Source: Spirochaetales bacterium (GTDB taxonomy: Bacteria > Spirochaetota > Spirochaetia > Sphaerochaetales > Sphaerochaetaceae). Taken from it: a DNA stretch of 16,048 nt. Where the stretch lies: NCBI GenBank assembly GCA_022771185.1, contig JALFCJ010000002.1:1-16048 (forward strand), read 5' to 3'. The position numbers and the translations under genes were made by a program. The notes under the pieces were generated by a model that saw nothing but the letters and a program-made list of their open reading frames with translations, made no database searches and had not been told where the DNA came from. Shown piece by piece: positions 7,900 through 14,444 of this stretch; the first letter of the stretch is position 1, and each line of letters opens with the position of its first letter.

Positions 7900-8026
7900 G
7901 GACCCGTGACGACATCTCTGCTTCACGGGCCAAAACACTAAGAGCGAATATGACAAAAGTTGCTACCCCTAACCACCTTTGTCTCGTAAATCCTACACAT
8001 ACGGATTTACCTAAAGAACAATTCTT
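7900..8026. other. Non-coding block with four consecutive hairpins, possible structured RNA
   Basis: Within the 247-bp gap between two genes lie four adjacent inverted repeats: 7900-7931 (CCCGTGA / TCACGGG, extended by GG/CC across a bulge), 7952-7983 (GACAAA / TTTGTC plus inner pairs), 7986-8010 (GTAAATCC / GGATTTAC, perfect 8 bp) and 8014-8026 (AAGAA / TTCTT). No long open frame covers them. Read leftward, a -10-like TATACA lies at about 8029-8034 and the two-way terminator at 7858-7892 would end a transcript of about 165 nt. Read rightward, the block would sit upstream of the TatD-like gene. I do not recognise it as tRNA, tmRNA, 6S, SRP RNA or a known riboswitch. Confidence 0.5.
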
Positions 8027-8071
8027 CTCTGTATAGGTTACACTCTTTTTTCCTTTTGCGGTATTGTTTTA

Positions 8072-8077
8072 TATAAT
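8072..8077 (+). promoter_or_regulatory. Perfect -10 hexamer before the TatD-like gene
   Basis: TATAAT lies 23 nt before the ATG at 8101, with no convincing -35 box. Transcription from it would start near 8084, so the mRNA leader would be only about 17 nt, and the AAGGAG at 8079-8084 (16 nt from the ATG, too far for an ideal site) would be mostly outside the transcript. Confidence 0.4.
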
Positions 8078-8100
8078 TAAGGAGAAAAAATACACAAAAA

Positions 8101-8745
8101 ATGTTTAATTGCCATGCCCATCCAGGTCTTTACACAAAAAATGCCCTCGTATGCACCGCCAGAGTGGATGAAATATCAAAGCTGACTCAGTTTCCTTATA
8201 GGAGCTTGGGTAGTCTTCCGGGGTTCAATACAGATTTTTCCATCATTGAAAATTGGGCGGAGAAAGAAGCATTTATAGGAGAGATTGGTGTAGATAAACG
8301 TTTTGATAACAAAGAGCTGCAATTCTCTGTCCTCTCCGATATCCTGTCAATCGCTGAAGAGCACAATAACATCGTTACATTTCATCAAGTTGGTTGGACT
8401 GATGAATTTCTAAATACTGTTTTCTCCTTTCATTTACGAGGCTTTATTATCCATGGCTTCACAGGCTCCTATGAAATATATAATGAAGTGGGTAAACATG
8501 GGGGGCTTGTTTCCCTTTCTCCGCGAGCTGAAAAGACAAAGTTCTTCTCAACTCTCAAAGAGAGAGGAATAACATATCCATTTCTGACAGAGACAGATAG
8601 TGAAACAGGAATCGAAGAGATAAAAACACTTAAAACTTGGAATGATAAACTCTCCCTTATATTTGACAGAGACATAGAAAAAGAAGTTGAAGACACCTTC
8701 TTTTCCTATATATCAAATTGTCCTCTTTTAGGACAAAATCAATAA
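8101..8745 (+). CDS. Short TatD-like metal-dependent hydrolase
   Basis: This 214-aa protein fits the TatD deoxyribonuclease/hydrolase family (metal-dependent TIM-barrel nucleases). All six expected metal ligands can be placed: His5 and His7 (NCHAHPG), Glu61 (IGEIGVD), His95 (TFHQV), His118 (IIHGFTGS, the family HCFSGS motif) and Asp166 (TETDS, the family LETD motif). The ligand order and spacing match TatD, but the protein is shorter than the usual 250-270 aa, mostly through a reduced C-terminus after the TETDS motif; the usual arginine-rich RGKRNEP-type segment is absent. The sequence is divergent between motifs, so nuclease activity is not assured. The start is fixed by the HxH motif at residues 5-7 and the lack of an earlier in-frame start. 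No terminator separates it from the following lipoprotein gene. Confidence 0.8.
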   Translation: MFNCHAHPGLYTKNALVCTARVDEISKLTQFPYRSLGSLPGFNTDFSIIENWAEKEAFIGEIGVDKRFDNKELQFSVLSDILSIAEEHNNIVTFHQVGWTDEFLNTVFSFHLRGFIIHGFTGSYEIYNEVGKHGGLVSLSPRAEKTKFFSTLKERGITYPFLTETDSETGIEEIKTLKTWNDKLSLIFDRDIEKEVEDTFFSYISNCPLLGQNQ

Positions 8746-8832
8746 AGTTTCAGTAAAATTCAAAAAACCCATCAAAATCTTTAATCATTTTTCCTTATTT
8801 TTGCGTCTTAAAGAGTATAAGGAGAAATGAGT

Positions 8833-9915
8833 ATGAGAAAAATGCTCACATTATTAGTATGCCTAATGGCACTAGCATCGGTATTCATCTCTTGCGCAGC
8901 TGAGCAGCAAGCTGGTGATTTGGCAACAGTACGACTTTCCATCAATAGTGAAAGATCCAGAACAATCAATGAAGAAGGAAACAAAGTAGTCAAGTATCGT
9001 TTTGAGTTCATAGAAAAGGATAAGGAAGGAATTCAATACTCCTCGGAATTTGAAAGAGGAACTGGCGTTTATACGATGACAGGAATTAAAGCAGGCACTT
9101 ATAGTATTGTTTCTTATGCTTTAAACTCTGAAGACAACGTTGTAGCTAAAAAAACAGAAGAACACCAAATTAAGAGAGGAACAAACTCCTTTACAGTTAT
9201 ATTCGACTCCTATAGTGAAACGGAAAGTGGAAGTTTAAGCTTTACTATCAAGTGGGACACAAGTGAATATGGTAATGACGAGGTACAAATCACAGGTACA
9301 GTTCAGAAATTGACAGGAGAATCTAAGAACATTGATTTCCCTGTAACAACTGCTGGAAATAATGGGAATATATCCCAAACTCTCGCTAATCTTCCTATTG
9401 GTTCTTACCAAGTAAGTATTGTAGGTACAGTAGGAAGTAAACCTGTCTTTGGTATTAACGATGTTGTAGTAGTATCACCAAATGCAACAACACAGGTGTC
9501 ATATACATTTTCGGGAACAACAGCTACTACAAATATCACTGTAATCAATAACCTAGTATTGCCATTGAAAGGCACTATAACACCAAGCCTCACATCAGAT
9601 AAATGTGGTTTGGTATTGGATTTAAGTATAACAAACCCTGGAATTCCAGAAAGCGTGTACAAGAAAGATGGAACAATAAAAGATGTTATTGTAAAGTTAT
9701 ATGCAGAGGACTATAAATACCAAGAATTCTCGTTTGCCTTTAATCCTACCGGTGTTACAACACTTTCGAGAGATGTTATTCCTCTTTATGGTCCTACATA
9801 CTATTCAGCAGTATTCTATCTTGATGGTGTACCAGACAGTATGGGTTCAGCAAAGATTAAGATAAACTACAATCCAACTGATAAGACAATGACAGTCATT
9901 CCAATCAGCGAATAG
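8833..9915 (+). CDS. Predicted lipoprotein with beta-sandwich repeats, function unknown
   Basis: This 360-aa protein begins with a basic, hydrophobic signal (MRKMLTLLVCLMALASVFIS) followed by Cys21, consistent with the loose lipobox of spirochaetes; the mature protein would be lipid-anchored and exported. The rest is rich in beta strands, Thr, Ser and Gly. Two similar modules of about 90-100 residues can be seen: residues around 30-120 (TVRLSIN... GIKAGTYSIVSYAL... RGTNSFTVIFDS) and around 130-220 (GSLSFTIKWD... NLPIGSYQVSIVGTV... TTQVSYTF). Each has a G-x-Y-x-(I/V) strand and resembles Ig-like or carboxypeptidase-regulatory-like sandwiches. A third region of about 130 residues follows. An in-frame ATG at 8827 lies only 2 nt from AAGGAG, while 8833 is 8 nt away, so I chose 8833. 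I do not recognise a specific family; an outer-surface or periplasmic role is inferred. Confidence 0.8.
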   Translation: MRKMLTLLVCLMALASVFISCAAEQQAGDLATVRLSINSERSRTINEEGNKVVKYRFEFIEKDKEGIQYSSEFERGTGVYTMTGIKAGTYSIVSYALNSEDNVVAKKTEEHQIKRGTNSFTVIFDSYSETESGSLSFTIKWDTSEYGNDEVQITGTVQKLTGESKNIDFPVTTAGNNGNISQTLANLPIGSYQVSIVGTVGSKPVFGINDVVVVSPNATTQVSYTFSGTTATTNITVINNLVLPLKGTITPSLTSDKCGLVLDLSITNPGIPESVYKKDGTIKDVIVKLYAEDYKYQEFSFAFNPTGVTTLSRDVIPLYGPTYYSAVFYLDGVPDSMGSAKIKINYNPTDKTMTVIPISE

Positions 9916-9944
9916 TCTTCAACTACATAATGTAGAATAAGCTT

Positions 9945-9971
9945 TGGGCCTCAGCTTATACCTGAGGTCTA
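9945..9971. terminator. Hairpin between convergent genes, weak bidirectional terminator candidate
   Basis: A 10-bp stem (TGGGCCTCAG / CTGAGGTCTA with two G-U pairs, 7-nt loop) lies between two genes that face each other only 40 bp apart, and includes the stop codon of the leftward gene in its loop. There is no T-run on either strand. An overlapping alternative stem, ATAAGCT / AGCTTAT (9937-9959), is mutually exclusive with it. Confidence 0.4.
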
Positions 9972-10933
9972 TTTATAAGCTCATATCTGTATCTACGAAG
10001 TAGGCTCTTAGCCTCAACAATCTTTGTCTTCATATTTTCGTCAAGGTTCTTTAATGATTCTTCATTAATAAACCAAGATAGATCCAAGACACCGTCTTTT
10101 AAACCAAGAGCAACACTCTCTCCACCTTTAGCTCCTTCTTTTATTTTTCCTATTACCAATGAAACAGCTTTCTTTATATCTTTCTTTACAGAGAGGATAA
10201 CAGTGCTGTCTGTAGCATAATAGTCGTCACCGACTATTACATACCTACCCCACTCTCTTGCTTTATCTATTAAAGCATTTGTTTTGTTTCCAATTAGAGT
10301 AAAAACAATATCAGCGCCGCTACTATAGAGAACGTCTGCAATAACATTTAATGTCTCGTCATCGGTATTTTCTTCGATATAGTACACTTCAACATTTCCA
10401 TTGGGCCCAGCTTCTTTTAAGCCATCAATGAACGCATTGACTCTTTCATCTCCAGAGAAAGCGATAATGCCTACTTTTCTTGTATCTGTCAAAGAATAAG
10501 CGCCTATGCCACATAGAAATGATAATGGAGTGTAGTCAAAATAAAACTCTGAATAATTATCAGGGAGAGACTGAGAAGTTGAAATATCTCTTAGAGAAGC
10601 AAAACGTTTTTTTGGATACTCATATGAGAGATTTTTCACTATTTCACTACTCTCTCCATAAGATAATATGGCGTCATAGTTACTGGAGATTGCACTTAAG
10701 ACCAAAGCTTCTCTTTCAGAGTTATTATTTATTCTCAACACATCGACTTGAAGATATGGGTAATACTCTTTAACGGCTATATTTGCACCATCCAAAACAA
10801 TGTCAGAATAATTTCTATCAGTAATAAAGGCAAAGTGACTTCTATCTTGAAATAGTGATACTTCCCCCGATCCTTGAGAGAAAAGAAGAGAACAACTCAA
10901 TACTAATAGAACAAAAACAAGACTCTTTTTCAT
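9956..10933 (-). CDS. BMP/PnrA-family substrate-binding protein (basic membrane protein)
   Basis: This 325-aa exported protein resembles the basic membrane protein family, whose characterised members (Treponema PnrA, Borrelia BmpA types) bind nucleosides for ABC uptake. The N-terminus MKKSLVFVLLVLSCSLLFSQ is a signal peptide, most simply cleaved after FSQ; the Cys14 inside LVLSC could alternatively be a poor lipobox. Mature-domain features fit the two-lobe fold: HFAFITDRNYSD, FYFDYTPLSFLCGIGAYSLT, KVGIIAFSGDERVNAFIDGLKEA and GADIVFTLIGNKTNALIDKA followed by VIVGDD. The match is moderate; several usual glycine-rich positions are altered, so the ligand is uncertain. No ABC ATPase or permease gene lies beside it, so it may use a transporter encoded elsewhere or be a sensor-like binding protein. 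A short leader with GGGG precedes the ATG. Confidence 0.75.
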   Translation of the reverse strand: MKKSLVFVLLVLSCSLLFSQGSGEVSLFQDRSHFAFITDRNYSDIVLDGANIAVKEYYPYLQVDVLRINNNSEREALVLSAISSNYDAILSYGESSEIVKNLSYEYPKKRFASLRDISTSQSLPDNYSEFYFDYTPLSFLCGIGAYSLTDTRKVGIIAFSGDERVNAFIDGLKEAGPNGNVEVYYIEENTDDETLNVIADVLYSSGADIVFTLIGNKTNALIDKAREWGRYVIVGDDYYATDSTVILSVKKDIKKAVSLVIGKIKEGAKGGESVALGLKDGVLDLSWFINEESLKNLDENMKTKIVEAKSLLRRYRYELINRPQV

Positions 10934-10950
10934 TTATTCCCCTTTCATTT

Positions 10951-10959
10951 AGTATAGCA
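10951..10959 (-). promoter_or_regulatory. Extended -10 promoter of the BMP-family gene
   Basis: Read leftward, TGC-TATACT is an extended -10 element (TGn plus hexamer at 10951-10956). A start near 10943 would give a leader of about 10 nt that still includes AGGGG 5 nt before the ATG. No convincing -35 box is visible, which is acceptable for extended -10 promoters. Confidence 0.5.
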
Positions 10960-10971
10960 GAGTCTTACAAA

Positions 10972-11002
10972 TAGAAAAGCCACCGATACTATGACCAGTG
11001 GC
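10972..11002 (-). terminator. Terminator after the small basic protein gene
   Basis: Read leftward, GCCACTG pairs with CGGTGGC (7 bp with one G-U, 10-nt loop; 10979-11002), followed by TTTTCTAT. It separates the small ribosomal-type gene from the BMP-family gene. Confidence 0.65.
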
Positions 11003-11020
11003 GTCTTAATTAAAGCATGA

Positions 11021-11110
11021 TTACTTTTTCTTATGTCTCATTGCTCTGAGCTTTTTCTTTCTCTTGTGAGTTGCAATCTTATGCTTCTTTCTCTTTCTTC
11101 CGCAAGGCAT
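11021..11110 (-). CDS. 29-residue basic AURKAIP1/COX24-domain protein (bS22/mS38-like ribosomal protein)
   Basis: This tiny gene encodes MPCGRKRKKHKIATHKRKKK followed by LRAMRHKKK, 29 residues of which more than half are Lys, Arg or His. The pattern (R/K-rich start, KHKIATHKRKK core, RHKKK end) matches the short bacterial AURKAIP1/COX24-domain proteins known from Bacteroidetes and others. That domain also occurs in mitochondrial small-subunit protein mS38 and, from established knowledge, in actinobacterial bS22. The likely role is therefore binding 16S rRNA in the 30S subunit. The ATG has AAGGAG 8 nt upstream and a hairpin terminator follows the stop. It lies 82 bp after metG on the same strand, possibly co-transcribed. 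It is easily missed by gene finders because of its length. No alternative function is suggested by the sequence. Confidence 0.88.
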   Translation of the reverse strand: MPCGRKRKKHKIATHKRKKKLRAMRHKKK

Positions 11111-11164
11111 GCTTGGGTCTCCTTATTCCAATTGGATTTTGTAATTACCGCTCTATTATGGAGA

Positions 11165-11184
11165 ATTGACTACTGATAGTCAAT
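11165..11184. other. Perfect 8-bp hairpin after metG
   Basis: ATTGACTA / TAGTCAAT with a 4-nt loop sits 8 nt beyond the metG stop. It has no T-run, so it is at best a weak terminator; it may instead protect the mRNA 3' end or mark a processing site before the small basic protein gene. Confidence 0.45.
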
Positions 11185-11192
11185 ACCCCATA

Positions 11193-13430
11193 TTAGCCAA
11201 CATTTCCATTGACGTACTTATGTACTCTAGGATAGACACCATCTTTACCGATTTTCTTTCCATCGATTGTTACATATCCGTCAATTGTCTTCATAGGAAG
11301 AGCGAAGAAGTGATCAGCCTTAAGATAAGTTGTAATCTTCTCTGTCTCCCCCTGTCCTTCATATTCCAATACTGTTCCGACAGGAAGCTCATCAGCAAAG
11401 ATAAGCTCACAAGTTGAGTGTGTCTCATCTCCCTCTTCAGATGCAGCAAGAAGCATACCATAGCTCTTAACGCCTCTGAAGTTAGCTGGCTTAAGGTTAG
11501 AGACAAGAACGATGTTTCTTCCCATAAGCTCTTCCTTCTTATAGTAAGGAACGATAGAAGAAACAATCTGTCTTGGCTCTTCTTCACCACAATCAAGCTT
11601 AAGAATATAAAGCTTATCACCTTCCGGGTGCTTCTCGCACTCAATAATCTTTGAGACCTTAAGTATTACTTTTTCAGCCCAATTCTCCAACAGTGACTTT
11701 GATTCGTCCATTTTTCCTTCATCCTTATTTTTCTTTTCTTTCTTTTCTTTCTTAGCTGGCTCTTCAGCCTTCTTCTCTTCTCTCTCGCTCTGGCTGCCTG
11801 AGTATCTTTCTCTCAGTTCATCTACTCTCTTGTCTTCAAGCTTTTCAAAGAGAAGTGAGATTTCTCCAATCTTCAATTCTCCAGTAAATGTTCCACAATC
11901 ATTCCATGTAGAAGATGATGAAGAAACGAAGGCAAGAATCTTATCTCCGGTAGACGGCATATATGGAGTGACCATAACACCAAGATCTCTGATGAGATAA
12001 ACAAGAGTTCTCAATATTGCCTTTGCTTTCTCTGGGTCCTCGTTTCTAAGTTTCCAAGGCTCTGATGACTGGAATGCCTTGTTACCGATGTCACTGAGAG
12101 CAAATATAGCTCTGAGAGCATCTCTCTCATCGGCTCTCTCCAAGCTATCAGTAATCTCTTTCTCTTTCTCGATAATCTGAGCCTTCAACTCTTCGTCCAA
12201 AGCTCCCTCACCAAGGTTGCCGTCATAGAATCTCTTAACGAAAGTAAGGGTTCTATTTACAAGGTTAGAGAGGTTTCCAATAAGTTCCTTATTTATCTTC
12301 TCCTGGAAATCTTTCCAAGTGAAAGTGAAGTCCTGCTTCTCCGGTCTATTGTAGAACATATAGAATCTCCAGACATCTGCAGGGATTCCTGTCTCCTGTA
12401 CATCATTTCCAAAGATTCCGATTCCTCTGGACTTACTGAACTTTCCACCTTCATAGTTCAAGTACTCGGTTGAAGACATATGGTGGAGCATAGTCCACTT
12501 CTCACCGGTGGCTAGAAGAGAAGAAGGGAAAATGACAGTATGGAAAGGAATATTGTCTTTTCCGATGAACTGAAACAGTTCAGTATTCTCAGGGTCTCTC
12601 CACCAATACTCCCAATTATCTGTAGCATTAGCGGTAATTGAGATATATCCGATAGGAGCATCGAACCAAACATAGAAGACTTTATCTTCAAAACCTTCTT
12701 TTGGAACAGGAATACCCCACTTAAGGTCACGAGTAATACATCTCTCCTGTAAGCCGTCTCTAATCCAAGAGTTTGTGATCTGGATGGCGTTCTTTGCCCA
12801 GAATCCCTCTACAGAAGCCTTGTCCATCCATTTCTGCAAAAGTGGCAAAGCCTTTGGCAGGTTGATATATAAGTGCTTGGTCTTCTTTATTACAGGAGTG
12901 TGTCCACAGACAGAGCACTTTGGATCGATTAACTCTGTAGGATCCAATAGTGTTCCACACTTATCACACTGGTCGCCGCGGGCTCCAGTGTCACCGCAGT
13001 GAGGACAAGTACCTGTGACATATCTATCAGCCAAGAATCTCTTACATTCAGGGCAATAAAGCTGCTCAGACTCCTTCTCGCTGATATATCCGTTCTTATC
13101 TACTTCGTTGAAGATATGCTGGACAATCTCAGTCTGCTTTGGAGTGCTTGTGCGTCCAAAATAGTCGAAGCTGATATTAAACCACTTATAGATGTCGCGA
13201 TGAATGGCATGGTAGTGGTCGCAAAGCTCACGTGGAGTAACACCCTCCTGAAGAGCTCTTGTCTCACTGGCTGTGCCGTATTCATCTGTTCCACAGATAT
13301 AAAGAGTCTCATATCCTTTTAAGCGACAGAAACGTGCAAATACATCTGCACTCAATACCTGAGTAAGGTTACCCAGATGTGGAATATTGTTTACATATGG
13401 TAAAGCTGATGTGATTAATCTTTTTTTCAT
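11193..13430 (-). CDS. metG: Methionyl-tRNA synthetase with C-terminal tRNA-binding domain
   Basis: This 745-aa enzyme charges tRNA-Met with methionine. The class I catalytic core shows PYVNNIPHLGN (HIGH-type motif, HLGN at 18-21) and KFSKS (330-334, the KMSKS loop). Between them lies a zinc insertion with four CxxC knuckles: Cys126/129, 142/145, 155/158 and 172/175, so probably two metal sites. The anticodon-binding helical domain follows, then a strongly charged linker (about 540-580, rich in Lys and Glu). Next comes an OB-fold tRNA-binding domain of the EMAPII/Trbp111 type (about 588-690; VSKIIECEKHPEGDKLYILK, SNLKPANFRGVKSYGMLLA). A further 53 residues after that domain, ending VHKYVNGNVG, are extra. 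The ATG at 13430 is the natural family start (MKKRLITSALPY) but has no ribosome binding site, and a perfect TATAAT ends 10 nt upstream. Confidence 0.97.
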   Translation of the reverse strand: MKKRLITSALPYVNNIPHLGNLTQVLSADVFARFCRLKGYETLYICGTDEYGTASETRALQEGVTPRELCDHYHAIHRDIYKWFNISFDYFGRTSTPKQTEIVQHIFNEVDKNGYISEKESEQLYCPECKRFLADRYVTGTCPHCGDTGARGDQCDKCGTLLDPTELIDPKCSVCGHTPVIKKTKHLYINLPKALPLLQKWMDKASVEGFWAKNAIQITNSWIRDGLQERCITRDLKWGIPVPKEGFEDKVFYVWFDAPIGYISITANATDNWEYWWRDPENTELFQFIGKDNIPFHTVIFPSSLLATGEKWTMLHHMSSTEYLNYEGGKFSKSRGIGIFGNDVQETGIPADVWRFYMFYNRPEKQDFTFTWKDFQEKINKELIGNLSNLVNRTLTFVKRFYDGNLGEGALDEELKAQIIEKEKEITDSLERADERDALRAIFALSDIGNKAFQSSEPWKLRNEDPEKAKAILRTLVYLIRDLGVMVTPYMPSTGDKILAFVSSSSSTWNDCGTFTGELKIGEISLLFEKLEDKRVDELRERYSGSQSEREEKKAEEPAKKEKKEKKNKDEGKMDESKSLLENWAEKVILKVSKIIECEKHPEGDKLYILKLDCGEEEPRQIVSSIVPYYKKEELMGRNIVLVSNLKPANFRGVKSYGMLLAASEEGDETHSTCELIFADELPVGTVLEYEGQGETEKITTYLKADHFFALPMKTIDGYVTIDGKKIGKDGVYPRVHKYVNGNVG

Positions 13431-13440
13431 ACGAGGAATA

Positions 13441-13469
13441 ATTATAGATAATCATTGACGAAATTGAAA
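13441..13469 (-). promoter_or_regulatory. metG promoter, probably giving a leaderless mRNA
   Basis: Read leftward, TTTCAA (13464-13469), a 17-nt spacer and a perfect TATAAT (13441-13446) precede the metG ATG by 10 nt. Initiation 6-8 nt after the -10 box would leave only about 2-4 nt of leader, and no Shine-Dalgarno sequence is present. Confidence 0.6.
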
Positions 13470-13483
13470 GACTAGAAGATAAC
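13455..13483 (+). promoter_or_regulatory. GNAT gene promoter, probably giving a leaderless mRNA
   Basis: TTGACG (13455-13460), a 17-nt spacer and GATAAC (13478-13483) stand 6 nt before the ATG at 13490, so transcription would start at or next to the A of the start codon. It overlaps the metG promoter, whose -35 box lies in this spacer. Confidence 0.55.
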
Positions 13484-13489
13484 TTGTAC

Positions 13490-14302
13490 ATGATAAAAGA
13501 ACTTACTTATAAAGAAACGGAGAAATTCATTCCGTTATTGGAGAAAAATCCAAGTCTAAACCTTTTTTTCCTTAACAACATAAAGCTCTTGAAGTTTGGT
13601 ACAGACTATAAAGTTTTCCATACACCGGGATTATTGATGATGCATTCCAAGTTCTTGAATATCATTCTATTCAGATATGATGACTACGACGTAAATGAAG
13701 TTTCCCATTTTATAGAAGAAAAGAAGCCTATTTCTATTAATGGGCCAAAAGAAGCTTTATCCCCACTAGAGGGAATGCTACAGGGGAATTGGGAAGTAAA
13801 GTATCCACCGATGATGAGTGTAACAAAAGAAGATTTTAAAAAATGTGTCTCCCGTAGTGATAACCTTTCATTTCTTCTGACATATGAAGACTTTCTTGAA
13901 GTGGCTGAACTCTATTCAAAGGATGAAGACTTCTCTTCAGGCTTTGAAACAGAAGAGAAGAAAGAAAATTGGGCTGCAAATATGGAAGAAGAGATGGAGT
14001 ATCCTCATGCCGCCTGTGGCTATAGAGTAAAACATAGACTTATAGGAGCCGCATATCTCGCTGCCGCCACAAAAGAAAGCGCAATGGTAGTAGGCGTACT
14101 GGTAGATAAAGACTGGAGAGGCGGAGGAATAGGCACCGAGATAGCACAGGAGATAACGGATATAGCCCTAAACGACCACTTGATAAAAAGGCTCTGTCTA
14201 TTTCCTTCCGGAGATATTTCAAAGCACATCTATACAAAGCTCGGTTACAAAGAAGTGGGTGAATATGCTTTCTTCAAGAATAAAAACATATCGACTAACT
14301 GA
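13490..14302 (+). CDS. Two-domain GNAT-family N-acetyltransferase
   Basis: This 270-aa protein has a C-terminal acetyl-CoA-binding GNAT domain. Motif A is VGVLVDKDWRGGGIGTEIAQ (201-220), with the pyrophosphate-binding loop RGGGIG at 210-215, followed by the typical end IYTKLGYKEVGEYAFFKN (248-265). The first 125 residues form a separate region (MIKELTYKETEKFIPLLEKN...) that looks like the non-catalytic N-terminal half found in several bacterial GNAT proteins. The substrate is unknown: a small molecule or a protein is equally possible. The frame extends 2 codons upstream to a TTG, but the ATG at 13490 is better. No clear ribosome binding site precedes it; the promoter position predicts a leaderless mRNA. 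It diverges from metG with a 59-bp gap, which may indicate shared regulation, though no functional link is evident. Confidence 0.85.
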   Translation: MIKELTYKETEKFIPLLEKNPSLNLFFLNNIKLLKFGTDYKVFHTPGLLMMHSKFLNIILFRYDDYDVNEVSHFIEEKKPISINGPKEALSPLEGMLQGNWEVKYPPMMSVTKEDFKKCVSRSDNLSFLLTYEDFLEVAELYSKDEDFSSGFETEEKKENWAANMEEEMEYPHAACGYRVKHRLIGAAYLAAATKESAMVVGVLVDKDWRGGGIGTEIAQEITDIALNDHLIKRLCLFPSGDISKHIYTKLGYKEVGEYAFFKNKNISTN

Positions 14303-14310
14303 TAAGCTTT

Positions 14311-14336
14311 AATAAAGTATACTCCTTGTACTTATT
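14311..14336. terminator. Weak AT-rich hairpin after the GNAT gene
   Basis: AATAAAGTA pairs with TACTTATT (8 bp with one bulged A, loop of about 9 nt) just after the GNAT stop. It has few G-C pairs and no proper T-run, so termination is doubtful. The rest of 14303-14409 shows nothing recognisable. Confidence 0.25.
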
Positions 14337-14409
14337 TATCCCTTCAATAAAACCACGAATTTGAAAAGGTTTACTTCCAGTTGTCCTATGTTATTATTAA
14401 ATTACAAGG

Positions 14410-14415
14410 TATAAT
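14410..14415 (+). promoter_or_regulatory. -10 box of the S41-like gene
   Basis: A perfect TATAAT predicts a start near 14422 and a leader of about 23 nt with GGGAG 9 nt before the ATG at 14445. No good -35 box lies at the right distance. Confidence 0.45.
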
Positions 14416-14444
14416 ATTCAAAGATTCAAAAGGGAGACGACAAC

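Noticed and set aside
7900..8026. tRNA, tmRNA, 6S RNA or SRP RNA in the hairpin block
   Set aside because: There is no cloverleaf, no TTCRANNC-type T loop, no GGAA-capped SRP hairpin, and the hairpins are consecutive rather than one long 6S-type rod.
10480..10773. 97-codon plus-strand frame inside the BMP-family gene
   Set aside because: It is a shadow frame, with no ribosome binding site and no domain; the minus-strand protein has a signal peptide and family motifs.
13484..13489. TTG start for the GNAT protein
   Set aside because: It lies directly next to the -10 box and has no ribosome binding site; the ATG 2 codons later is the simpler start.
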